Source: Rachycentron canadum (taxonomy: Eukaryota > Chordata > Actinopteri > Carangiformes > Rachycentridae). From it: DNA of 64,000 bases. The number at the start of each line of letters is the position of its first letter. Positions within the stretch are counted from its first letter, which is position 1. The notes below the pieces were generated by a model. It had not been told where the DNA came from. It was given only the letters and a program-made list of their open reading frames with translations, and made no database searches. Positions 37,046 to 48,107 of the stretch are shown here, piece by piece. The DNA lies in the NCBI GenBank assembly GCA_038496675.1, contig CM076660.1, forward strand, positions 6,917,149 through 6,981,148, in the 5' to 3' direction. The position numbers and the translations under genes were made by a program.

Positions 37046-37440
37046 NNNNNNNNNNNNNNNNNNNNNNNNNNNNNNNNNNNNNNNNNNNNNNNNNNNNNNN
37101 NNNNNNNNNNNNNNNNNNNNNNNNNNNNNNNNNNNNNNNNNNNNNNNNNNNNNNNNNNNNNNNNNNNNNNNNNNNNNNNNNNNNNNNNNNNNNNNNNNNN
37201 NNNNNNNNNNNNNNNNNNNNNNNNNNNNNNNNNNNNNNNNNNNNNNNNNNNNNNNNNNNNNNNNNNNNNNNNNNNNNNNNNNNNNNNNNNNNNNNNNNNN
37301 NNNNNNNNNNNNNNNNNNNNNNNNNNNNNNNNNNNNNNNNNNNNNNNNNNNNNNNNNNNNNNNNNNNNNNNNNNNNNNNNNNNNNNNNNNNNNNNNNNNN
37401 NNNNNNNNNNNNNNNNNNNNNNNNNNNNNNNNNNNNNNNN
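37046..37440. other. Assembly gap (395 N)
   Basis: Run of 395 N between a C/CA-rich flank and a CT-rich flank. The island may continue into it. Frames spanning it are artefacts. Confidence 0.99.
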
Positions 37441-37478
37441 CCTCTCTCTCTCTCCCTCTCCCCCTCTCTCTCTCTCTT
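37441..37478. repeat. (CT)n-rich tract after the gap
   Basis: CT units interrupted by CCC, directly after the N block. Confidence 0.9.
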
Positions 37479-37482
37479 AAAT

Positions 37483-37800
37483 AGCATATGCTTTATTGGC
37501 GTGGCAGAGAAGAAGCCTACGTGTTGATGAAGCAGTTATAGTTTCCCCAAATTAAAATTCTTCTTGAGTCAATTCCTTCACCCTCTCATTCTCCCACTTA
37601 TGTCCAAGTCTCTACCATTTCTTTTATTGCCCTAAATTCAATTTCAGTGCAATAATTCCTCCTGCTTTCTGGGCGCCAATGTTGCATAAACAGTATTACC
37701 AAAGCTTCAAGTACAACTCTGATCCTTCTTCCTCTTCTTCTTCTTGCCTCTCTCTGTCTTACTCTTGAATTCAAAATTGCTTCATTGGCATGGTCATAAT
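37483..37800. repeat. 'gctttattggcatg' fish repeat, two tandem fragments
   Basis: atgctttattggcgtggcag at 37489-37508 and attgcttcattggcatggtc at 37777-37796 are related motifs. Between them lies aacagtattaccaaagcttc (about 37689-37708). The order CT repeat, tttattggcatg, then ttgccaaagctt-like matches a common teleost dispersed repeat that is often next to CT microsatellites. Class unknown. Confidence 0.5.
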
Positions 37801-38050
37801 TAATTTACGCACATTATTGTCAAAACATGTTGTAGACCTACAACACAAGAGCTGGTCGGCACATTACTCAGTGACAGTGTTAAAAGAAAAGTGAATCCTT
37901 GCAAGGAACATTTTTCCAACAACATCAATCTGTGCTGATATGAAATGTTATTCATGAATGTCATGGTTAAGGTGAAAGCTTTGAAGACGTAGGCTCGATA
38001 TAAAAATCCAAAAGAGGAATTTTTGGGAGATAAGTGTTTCATTGTGCGGC
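37801..38050. other. Non-coding DNA, no gene seen
   Basis: Unique-looking AT-leaning sequence without a supported coding frame. Confidence 0.4.
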
Positions 38051-38054
38051 ATAA

Positions 38055-38150
38055 TTTACTCAAGTTCCAACTTAAGTCCAATCTTGAGGTATTTGTGCTT
38101 TATCTTCTTTTCTATTCTACTCTATACTTGTGCTTCACCACAGTTCACTA
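38055..38150 (+). repeat. Percomorph 'acttgaggtacttgtac' repeat D, fragment
   Basis: tttactcaagttccaactta, then gtccaatcttgaggtatttg and gtgctttatcttc, then ctactctatacttgtgctt. This matches the head of a dispersed percomorph repeat with an alternating 'acttaagta..ttgaggtacttgtacttta' pattern. Truncated at its 3' side. Confidence 0.55.
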
Positions 38151-38464
38151 AGGAGTATTTTACCTGTGTATGTTTCCACTTGAACATTTATTGAACTGTT
38201 AGCTTTTATTTAGTATATTATATATTTTTTGAACTTGATAAAACTACCATTCTTGTTCTTCAGTTTACACTCCCTCAAACATCATGACAAAGTCTATTTT
38301 TTCAAGTTTATTTTACTGTTTTCATTTGAAAGAGCATCTGTTTTCCTATGTGGGTGCAGATCGTTTCTTATACAGAGATAAAATGTTCGTTTGGATGGAG
38401 ATAGTAGTGAGGACAGTTTACATCAGAGGTCCTAAAGAAAACCTGGTCCCGAGTTGTTCACGCC

Positions 38465-38615
38465 CTGAGGCTGTGGTGACGTTTGTCCAAGTCTCTGACT
38501 GTTGTTGAGTGGCTCAGAAAACATCCAGACCCAAACACTGTAGATGATCCATGGAGAGGCCTGAAGATGTTCTCAAACTCTTCCCATCGAGCTTGAGAGG
38601 ATCTCAGAGGAAGTT
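38465..38615 (+). mobile_element. Tc1-like transposon B remnant (transposase 3' part)
   Basis: tccaagtctctgactgttgt and tgagtggctcagaaaacatc, then cagacccaaac, ccatggagaggcctgaaga and gagcttgagaggatctcag. Their order matches the C-terminal part of a fish Tc1-like transposase gene, around the 'NPIE..LWR.LK' region in the related family. Here the NPIE-type motif is lost and frames are broken. Same family as the end fragments at 15.0 and 51.1 kb. Confidence 0.75.
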
Positions 38616-38619
38616 TTAA

Positions 38620-39855
38620 TAATAGTTCTCTTCTTTTTATACTCTGCTGTTATTAACCTGTGCCTGAGTAATGGCTCTGTTCTTCAACCAGCAGCTCTGA
38701 CGTTTTTTTATTTATGGTAATTTTCCCCCAAGTAAATATTACATTTTGTTTTGCCTGAGACTTTGTCAAATGTTTGTTTTTTAACCTTTTCTTGGTGAAG
38801 AACTTGGTCATGATATCTTCACACAGGTGAAAGTGTTACTGTTTTCACTCTGTCCGAATTTACTTCAGGTCTTTCTCACTCTGTTGTTTGTTCAGCACTG
38901 AAGTGTGTTGAAGTTGTTGCAGTTCAATGATACAGTTTTCTCTTACCTATAAATTTGGCTGTAATTTGATTGCTCCAGTGAGGTTTGTGTTCTCAATACA
39001 TCATGTCAAGTATCTTTCCCATCTTTTTCTTCAGTTCTCATTTGTGGCTTTAAATTCATTGAACTTGCTGGAAAATGAACAAAGCCTGTTACCCACAGCT
39101 CACTTTGAATGGTATTGGCACTTTGTATCAGAACATGTTCCCGGTTGTGTATTTGTGTGTATTTTGAATGTGTAACTGAACAGTGTAACAGAATCATTAC
39201 AGTCAAATGGGGAGTCTTGAAAATGGAAACAAACAGGCAAACGTTGATGAGAAGAACAATAACAGCTTTCAAGTATTTCTCAAATGGTTTTTCCCTTGGT
39301 TCTATCGTCTGCTGATATATTTAGCTGTCTCTGGGGAGGGTTTCTCTCTCTGGAGGCATTGTTTTGATTTGGTCAGAAGAGGCACCCTTCTCTTTAATTT
39401 TCTATTTTGTTTTTGTCAGGACTTTTGAGGGGCAGAGAGGACACATCCTGCTGTCTCTCTGCCGCCAGGTTTGTCTTTGTGTTGTCCAGCCTTTATATTT
39501 CGCCCATATGCCTTCACTCTCTTTCTGTAGATACTTTTACTGTGGTTCAATTGCGACAGTAAAAGTTTTAAAATCCCCAGTCTGTTGTCTCCCCCTCTGT
39601 TTACACCTCGCCTACTTAGTTTTTCTCATTTCTCTGAACCTGTGAATAAGATACGTGGATGTGTGATGGGATTGTTGTCTGCAGGATTGTGTGTCTGTAC
39701 ATGTGTGTATATTGTTTGGGCTATTTTTGTGAAGTTGACTGAGTTGGGGAGTGGATGTATTTTGAGGTGGATATATCTGTATCAGTAATAAAGGAGGATG
39801 AGCTGGTGTTGTTCATTCTGCACTTTATGTCCAGTCCCTTGTAAATGACACATTT
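38620..39855. other. Non-coding DNA, no gene seen
   Basis: T-rich sequence giving several hydrophobic chance frames (up to 93 codons). No named repeat. Confidence 0.5.
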
Positions 39856-39859
39856 ATAA

Positions 39860-40150
39860 ATACAGCTAAACATTTATTGATATGTAATTGAAATTGCAAT
39901 ATAATAAGTGCAATATCCAAATTGTAGAAGCTGCAGTGTGTCACAATATTGTCGTGCATTGTTAGCACCATAATAAGCGTTGTGGTGCTACAGCCTACAA
40001 ATCATATTCTGCACATGTAAAGGAACATGTTTGTTTTGCACAAGCCCCTCCTAAAACATTCACGATTAATGATTATTCCAGCTAAAATTGTGACTTGTAT
40101 CACAATTGCAATGTCAGCCAAAAAAATCCCAATGTAATCTTTTTGGCTCA
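39860..40150. repeat. Dispersed repeat E (teleost 'tcgcaattgcaatgtcag' type)
   Basis: ttgaaattgcaatataataa, then cacgattaatgattattcca, gtatcacaattgcaatgtc and agccaaaaaaatcccaatgt. The order matches a common fish repeat of the type with 'atcgcaattgcaatgtcagtcaaaaaaatcgcaat'. Non-coding and diverged. Confidence 0.55.
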
Positions 40151-40154
40151 AGTA

Positions 40155-41860
40155 GGTCCCATTTTTAAGTGAATTGAGTCATAAATAAAATATCTAACAT
40201 AAATTTTATGCCCCAGATCCTTCTTTAGACAGTCCACACAGTTTTGTTGTCCACTTTGTATATAGACATATATTGTGTTTTCTCAGGACACCTCCTGACA
40301 GGAAACCTAGAAGCAAAAATAGCTGAAATAATGTAAAAAAACAAACATCAGTATTGGTGTAGGAAAGGTCTTTTCTGCACTTGTCCACCCAGGCAAGGGG
40401 AGAGAAAAAGACCCACAATTACCTCTCGTTCTTTTGAATCATAGTGTGTTAGTATCTGATCGGAAGTGAACAGTGGTGATCACTAAATACGGTCCCCATG
40501 ACAGGATTTCTGTAGTTTCAATGCCAAAAAGCAATCTCCACATCTCTCAGATTTGGTCAAACACGCATACGCTCACAAACAAAAAAACACCTACAGAGTG
40601 ATTGATTTAATTGAAATCCAGTGCAACACAATGCAGCACTGTCTTAGTTGTCAGTGTTAAGAAAAAGAGACAGCTGCCTGTGAAGTGAAGTTTATTTAAA
40701 TAATTTAGTCAAGGAACATTTTTGGAGGCAGTGGAACAGACTAAAAACACAATACTAACATGTTGTCAACTTATGAACTTATTATTTTCAACAGAACTTC
40801 TTTTAAGTTGTGGTTCTGGCTACATATGACCAATATTTACCCTCCTTTGTGCAGTGTGTTGGTCGAAGAACTCTGGCTTAAATCTCTACTATATTGACCA
40901 GCTAGTCGCTAACTGTCTGTTGTCACTGGATGTAAAGTGACCCCTTTGACATTGCAGACAGGAATTTGATCCATGATAAAGCACTTTCTCCTCACAGGTC
41001 TGAGCTAAAACTCAACCCTTATGTACATCTACTCCAGTGTATGAAGTCTCCATGTTACCTCGTCTAACTCATGTGGAACAACACATAAAATAACACCAAC
41101 AGCGCTGGTTTGAAGATTAAAACATATGTTGTACAATATGGAGACAGTATATTAAAGGAAGCATCAGCCTCTCTGAAGTAGATTTAACTATTTATAGTAC
41201 ACCACCAAGGAAACATAATCACACATGATTGGTCCTCCGTTGGTTATATAAGAGTCATCCAATGGAAAACTGTCAGACGAGTCAAGGTCGACATCAACAT
41301 CAATCTTTATGGTAACTTCAGGTCACCAGGACAAGACGTCAGTCCCGAGGGCTTCTTCTAAGGGATGCACTGAGAATGTCTGAACACCAAGCATGTGGTA
41401 TTCTTAGAGCGATACAGTTACGGAGGCATAGAGAGTAGCAAAAACACCAACAAAGTGAGTGTGATAAACTGCCATGCTTCGTAATTTACTTTCACACATG
41501 CAAGCAGGAAATGCCTTGTAAGCTGATGTCACTATAAAGACCTAACATAATATAAGTTACCGCTGTCACTGAAGTGGAGTGGATGTGAGAATCCCTCACT
41601 TTATAGCCACACTGACAATGTGCCTCTATCCCAATGACTTTGCTGATCCCCTGACTTTTCCTGTCTTGGGGGAAGGTTTGTTGTATTGAGTGAAAAGTAC
41701 CAACAACCACTAACAGGACTCAGTTTCCCCACAGCATGTATTGTAGTAATTTTTGTGACACTGTAACTTTCCAAGTTGCACCATCATCAGGTTTAAATTT
41801 CACTTGATGATTCATGAGAAAATAATTAGAAAATGTATTCATGTCAGCAGTAGCTTGAAT
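40155..41860. other. Non-coding DNA, no gene seen
   Basis: No repeat family or gene signal recognised. The CpG-containing block about 41230-41350 is more complex than its surroundings but has no splice structure. Confidence 0.45.
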
Positions 41861-41861
41861 T

Positions 41862-42015
41862 TAGTGTTGATTATGGTATTATTAGTTATTAGTATTAGCA
41901 TGTAAATATGCTAAACTTAGCTGGTGAACATGGTAAATATGACTAATATATACCTGCTTAATATCAGCATGCTCAAAGCGCCTCAGTACAACCTCACTCA
42001 TCTGTTTACCTGCAT
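41862..42015. repeat. Percomorph interspersed repeat B, copy 2 (fragment)
   Basis: Contains attagcatgtaaatatgcta, gtgaacatggtaaatatgac, ctgcttaatatcagcatgct and caaagcgcctcagtacaacc. This is the gctaac/agcatg-rich part of the family at 5.5 kb, in the opposite reading sense. Confidence 0.6.
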
Positions 42016-42019
42016 CTTT

Positions 42020-43485
42020 CCAGCCTCACGTTAACTCAGAAATCACTCTGTGAGCTTTGTGTGTGTCAGCTTTGTTGAATATCTGTGTTGTGCTCCATTT
42101 TTGATCATTAAAATAAACTTCATGCAGCGCAGTTTGGCCATAATGAATACAAAGTTTCATTTACTATAATATGAAATACAAACATTACAGTTCAGAGACA
42201 GTGTAGCAGATTGTGAAAACACATCTTTATTAACTCAGTATGAACTAGCACAGGAATAATAATACACCAAAATGCAAATCATGAGTGTTAATTCCACTCT
42301 GAACACTCCAGCAGTGCTTGTATCAGTCCATGCCATCAGACTTAATTTAACTTTTACATAGTTTTGAATAGCTGCCCTAGAGCCACATCAAGTGGTAAAA
42401 CAACTCTCCAGTCAACAAAGAATAAAATTTGATTTTGTGGAGCATAATGGCGTTTAGTTTTTATTTGGGGATGCAGAATGAATTGATTGCACTTAATGAA
42501 ACAACTATAAAATTTGGTGGAAAATTAATCTGCAGTCCAGGTCAAGAGGCCCTCTGCGTTTTAGATTTGGAGCTTGAAATATCACATAAGCAAGTATTTA
42601 TTAGTGTACAAGAAGAGGAATATGTATATTTTTTGTCTAGTGTTGCAGTCAATTCTCCTGTGCTCCAGTCAATTCTCAAGTCTCATTAAGCCTAGGGCAC
42701 TGTTTGTTTTGCAGCTCTCATGATTTGTTGTTTCTTTGAACATTTTAAATTTAAAACTATTGTAAATGGCAGGTCGAAACATCTGATTAATGTGTGAAGA
42801 GTATTATAAGCTAAGCTTGTATAAAACACAGGCCTATGCAAAGCAAAGATCTATGATACATTTATTTTGACCATGTTACAGTGAGACAAATATGTTTGTC
42901 GATTATGAGAGCGGCCTCATAAAATATGTGTTGCTCCATAATTACAATACATCTTTAGAATAATTTTCAGCATTGTAAGGCCATAAACAAGACTGACTGT
43001 GTAAATTCCAACTCTCATGTGCCCAGGTTATAATGTTATACAAGTTCAGCGGCTCATCATGAGCAAATGGAGAAGAGAAAATGATTTGTATGGGCACTGG
43101 ATACTTGGCTTAATATATCAATTTTATACTTGAAAGTAATGTGCTTTTGGGCCCTATTAGAATAAATCTGCATATTTGTATGAAATTAAGATGATGACAG
43201 ACTTGAAAATTTACTAGAGTAATGAAATATCTAATGTCTCATAGTCAGTCTTTAGTAGTCAGACTTTATTCACATAGTCCAGTATTGATACTAAGTACTA
43301 AATTACGGTATTATGTCATTAAAAAGTATGATCATTGTCAAGCAATTTTCATAAAAGTGTGGAAAGCTATCTTTAGTTGTGAGATCACGGGGTGGGATGG
43401 TTCCGAGGATGGGAACATCAGAAATGTTGTCAGTTACAGAATACTTTTAGGATGGAAGCCTTGAGTTGGAAATTGGCTGCTGCCA
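42020..43485. other. Non-coding DNA, no gene seen
   Basis: AT-rich. The frame at 42429-42689 (86 codons) has no domain. It contains cagtcaattctc twice with a 20-bp spacing (42646 and 42666). Confidence 0.5.
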
Positions 43486-43489
43486 CCGT

Positions 43490-43985
43490 TTTTGGAGGAG
43501 AAGGTGGAGCTGAGGAGGAGTGAGCTGTGCTCTGACCTGTGCTCTGTTGATCTGATTGCCAGGCAGGTTGCCGTATATGGTACAGTCATTCAATCACACA
43601 GTAGCCACACCCTAATACATACACTGCTTTATGGTCTATTTTCCTCTAAATGGGACCATATTTTAAAAATTGGATTGAAGACTTGAAGCTACCAATTGAG
43701 ACCATAAACCCACTAGGAAAACATTTACTGAGGTAATAAATCAAGTGAGAAGTAGAAGCATTTTCCCATAGAGTTCAGTAAAATCTCACTTCTTGTCGCA
43801 ATAGTAGAGCTGATGGTCATTAGATAGCCTGCAGATTTAAGGCACTTCAGCATTGGCTTCATTTTTTAGACCCAGAGTTTACGCCCATTTTCATATAATG
43901 TCTATGATGACGTGTAGATTTTGTTTGTTCCTGTAATAAAAATGAAGCCATGGTTTGTTCAAGGGCCAAAACCCTCTAGTGGCTG
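43490..43985 (+). repeat. Percomorph long repeat F, copy 1
   Basis: tgctttatggtctattttcc, tctaaatgggaccatatttt, caattgagaccataaaccca, ttactgaggtaataaatcaa, gtgagaagtagaagcatttt, ggcacttcagcattggcttc and agacccagagtttacgcc appear in this order. They match a long repeat abundant in percomorph genomes. About 500 bp, with readable identity along most of it. No coding frame. Part of it recurs in reverse complement at 57.4 kb. Confidence 0.85.
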
Positions 43986-44013
43986 TAGTTATTATGATGG
44001 TGTGGAGGAGGTT

Positions 44014-44033
44014 GGGATGGATGGATGGATGGG
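44014..44033. repeat. (GGAT)n short microsatellite
   Basis: Five ggat/atgg units just after the end of repeat F. Confidence 0.85.
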
Positions 44034-46109
44034 TCAATTAAACATTGTACGTTAACATAGGAGAGCACTGTTTATTTCCTGTTTCCACCTGATAGTCGGT
44101 GTTGTTTTTTTAAACTGTGACCACGATCGTTCCATGACCACAATATTTCCGCTAACCTCAGTTGTTTTTGTGCCTCACCCCCAACCAAACCTTTGTCTTG
44201 AAAGGGTAGGTTATTTATTCTTGAATAGTTTTCAATAGTTTCAATACTTCTTTATCATATTGTGTTTACAGATCTTGGGCAGCATGACAGCATATGTGAA
44301 AGAAGTTGTACAAAGCCTTTTGTGGCTCCAGCAGGAGCTGCATGAAATCTGATAAATTGTCTGAAGTAATGTCACTTGATTCAGCGTAGGTTGGATTTGA
44401 AGAGTACAAGTTTGAGCATGAAAAAAAAAAACCTGGGGGTGTGGAAATAGGAGGAAGTGAGTTTACCAGACCTTTGTAGCCCATTCCTCATCTCTGCTTG
44501 ACACTAGGGGATCAAGGCTACATTAACTATTAGCATAATACACAGGAATCTCTGAATAAACTGTTGGCGGTTGAGTTGCATTGTGGGTCAGTGCTTTGAA
44601 CAGAAAGAATAAAAAGAGTAGAATAAAAATCTCTGGCTCTGCTGCATCAATTTTTTGTGTTTGATTTGTCCAATCTACTATCAGAAGGATATACAAAATT
44701 GTCTGTTGTTCATTTTACTGCATGTGTTTGGTTATTTATATCTAACCAAAGTTAGTAATTTATTGGCAAATAGGGAAAAAAGTTAATCAAGATAAACATA
44801 TGCATTATTTCTTGGGGTATAATTATGGGGTATAATTTTTTTTGTATATATTGCAGAAGAAGTATTGTACAGTATTGTATTATTTGACATATAGTTCATG
44901 TGCTTGCTTGTGACATGGGTTTGCCAAATGTTTGGCATGATAGGGAAATAAAAACTAAACTAACTGACTGTCTGTCTTTTTAGTCTGTGGCAATACACCA
45001 AAGTGGGAATATGTTTAATTCCTTCTCCCTTCAAAAATATGTTGTGTTTACTGTTAGTTCACCTGTTGTTTGAGCTTCGCTGCAGAATGATATTTACACT
45101 TCTGTGCTCTTCTTAAAATCTGAGTTTAGGAAACAACCTTGTCTCCTGAAATATATGCCTCTGTACAACTAAATTGTGTACTGGTCATAAAGCCAATTCT
45201 TGGCCAATATGCAGCTTATTCAAGTGTGAGATAGAAACCCGAACCCTCTAGTGCATATACACTTAGAATCAGCTTTTCAGTGAAAGCAGCAAAGCGAAAC
45301 ATCTGTAGTTAAAAAATTGGAACGATCCATTTCTATATATTGATTTGATACTTGATTTCAATGAGGGAGAAGAAATAAAGTTATTTTACTCTTAAACTTT
45401 TTTGTTTAAAAAACCGTATCAGACACTAATTGTTATTCAAAGCAGAGTATTTTTAAGTGTCTTAAAACATGCCTGGAGGGGTTCTTTAAACACCCTTGTC
45501 TTGGTACCTGACAGCTGAGCATCAGCCAGTCAAACAAGTGCCTCTCATATAAAAACAAACAGATCATCTCATCCATTTATTCATAACATCCACACCTCCT
45601 GTCGACTCCTATTTTCTATCATGATAAAATCTGCAGTTATGCAACATAGAAAGTGAATAAATTGTCTCCAAAACCAGGTTTGACTCCTGTGTGTGAAATC
45701 ATCTGGCCAAGTCTGGTCTTTTTCCTGGTTCTGATGTCAACACAGGTCACCCACCATCTGTCGATCTAGTCACTCATCCGCCAAATGTTGCTTATTATCT
45801 ACTTACTGGTAACTCTGGCATGTAACCAACCATTGTTTGGGGATTGTATTCCTTGATTAAAACTGGTTGGTGGTTAAAATATTCAAAATCTTTTGTAACT
45901 ACCAGGAAATATGAGAGTCAGTGAGACATCCTAATCACACAAGGGTTCTTGTATATTCTGTGTGTGTGAAAGATGTGACCCTTTTCTCATGAACTATAGC
46001 AGTTCCTTATATCGATAAAGTACTTTATTATCAAGGTGAAGCAGGTCATCAGAGATCCTCTTTCAGTCAGATTTCAATCAACTTGTGCTTGTGCTCATCT
46101 TTTCCAGAG

Positions 46110-46140
46110 AATTATATTTAGTATATGACTAAATATAATT
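46110..46140. other. Perfect 12-bp AT-rich hairpin
   Basis: aattatatttag (46110-46121) and ctaaatataatt (46129-46140) are exact reverse complements with loop tatatga. No transposon sequence is recognised beside it. Confidence 0.85.
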
Positions 46141-48068
46141 AATATTAATATGACATTTATATGAGATGATGTGCCCAGCTCAGTTGCCTTTTTCCAGCAT
46201 GTTATCTGAGTCCAGACTTTCTTCTGGTTTCCTTTTATTTTTTGCCCTTGCATTCCTCTTTCTAGCATCCTTGCATCTCTACTATGAATTACTTGTTATC
46301 TGCTATTTCGAGGCTAATTTCTGTCTTGACCAGATGAGCTGTGTCTATTTTGAGTAAATGCTGTGTTAGTATCACCTAAGCAGAATCCATGCAATAAGAG
46401 ACATTAATAACTCCTCTCTGTCTTGCTCTCTTGCTCACTTTGCAAGGATAGGTCATTCACAGAGATGATGGACAGGTGATCTGTGCCAGGCTGCTGTGAC
46501 CTCTACAACCTTTTAGTGACCTTTCACAACCTTCTGACCAGCCGATTAGCGTCCACCCCTTCCCTCTCTGATTAGCCTGAAAATTGGAGCTATTTGGACG
46601 ACCTTTTCAGTTGAAAGGTCCACTCCCTACACTCCCCATTCTGCTTCCCCTCTTTCATGCTGCTGCCTTCATTTGCAGCAGTGGTCCACCACACATACAC
46701 ACATGTATGCACAAAGTGCAGCACTCCACCTCAAGCATCCCATCTCCCATCTCCTCTTTTTGCTTCTGAAGGGTAACATGATGAGGCTTATCGACCACTA
46801 TGTTGTTAACCACAGCAAATTTGTAGTTGCGTTTTCCTACATTTCACTGTGTCCTCACTATAGACTCCATGTTTTTCAATTACTCTTCAGCTCCAGTAGC
46901 TGCTCTCTCTTCATACAATCTCCTCAACTCTCTCTGCTTTTTTAAATTAATATTTTTTTTTTATTACAGTAGCCTAGGTGTGTCCTTGATTCTTTGGTAT
47001 TTGTGAGTGTCAAAACCACGATTTCAGCTACATTATGTAACGAGTACTTCCAGAAACCACAAAGATGCAGTGAGACGCTTTGTGGGGAAATGAACACAGC
47101 ATTTTTCTGAAATAGGTGAAAAGACATGGGGGTCAGACAATGCTAAAACACTGCCAAACAGAGCTCACAATGCAGTTTCAACCCGTGTTGTCAGTCAACA
47201 GCTCAGCTGGACTTAATTTCAGGTGGGAACAATACCAGAGCTACAAATGGAAATGTTCAATACGTTATATAATGCAGTGACTATCGGCTAGATTGTAAAC
47301 CGTCAATGATGCCTGCCCACACACTACATTTATTCCTCTGAGACTCAACCCAAATGAAGAAGTTATTTTATCTCCCCAATCCATATCTTTCACTTGTCCT
47401 ATCATTTATCTTTCTCTCCCTGTTGTATTTTATCGCTGTCTATCTTGTTTTACAGGGTTTGGGGGAAATGAGATACAGAGAGGGGGAGAGAGAAAGACAA
47501 AGTGGTGTGTTTACTGTGGAGCCTCACGGCGTCTGTTGGTCTCTTTGGGAGAGCCCGTTGGCCTTCACCTTGAGGTGTGCACATACAGCAAAACATGCTC
47601 CAACTCACACACTCAAATTGCAGAAGTGATTTCAATGGGTGTAAAAGTCAAATACAGATACCAACTATATAAACCTGAATGTTAAAGGGCTATAAAAGTC
47701 AATTATCATTTCTTTCTCCTGTACTTTTACTGTTTTGCTCATTCTCACCATTTACGTCGTGTTCTCAAGGTTTATTTTCAGCTGTTTTAAGTGGAAAAGC
47801 TCGAGAGAAAAAAACCTGGTCCAAACCAGAACAAAACAGCCGACAGACAAAGTTATCGACTAGATAACAAGATGGTGAACATAGTGGAGGTAAAAGCTAA
47901 AACAGTGGGAAATACCCACCAGGGGAGAAGAGACATGACTACAAATGAACAGTAACGTTGCCCCATAACTGCTGGATGTGTAATGTATTGGACCCACTGT
48001 TTGCTAACAAGTTTAATGTGAGGATATGTTAATGTCAAACAGCTAATTTCTGCTTGCCCATGTGGCCG

Positions 48069-48107
48069 TTATTATTATTATTATTATTATTATCATTATT
48101 ATTATTC
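48069..48107. repeat. (ATT)n microsatellite
   Basis: About 12 ATT units with one ATC interruption. Confidence 0.95.

Noticed and set aside
36705..37487. Long frames across the gap at 37046-37440
   Set aside because: More than half of the frame is unknown bases; the rest is low-complexity.
42429..42689. 86-codon + strand frame
   Set aside because: No resemblance to any family and no splice signals.
44390..44640. Possible percomorph repeat around ttgagttgcattgtgggtca
   Set aside because: Only one short motif agrees with the pattern I recall.
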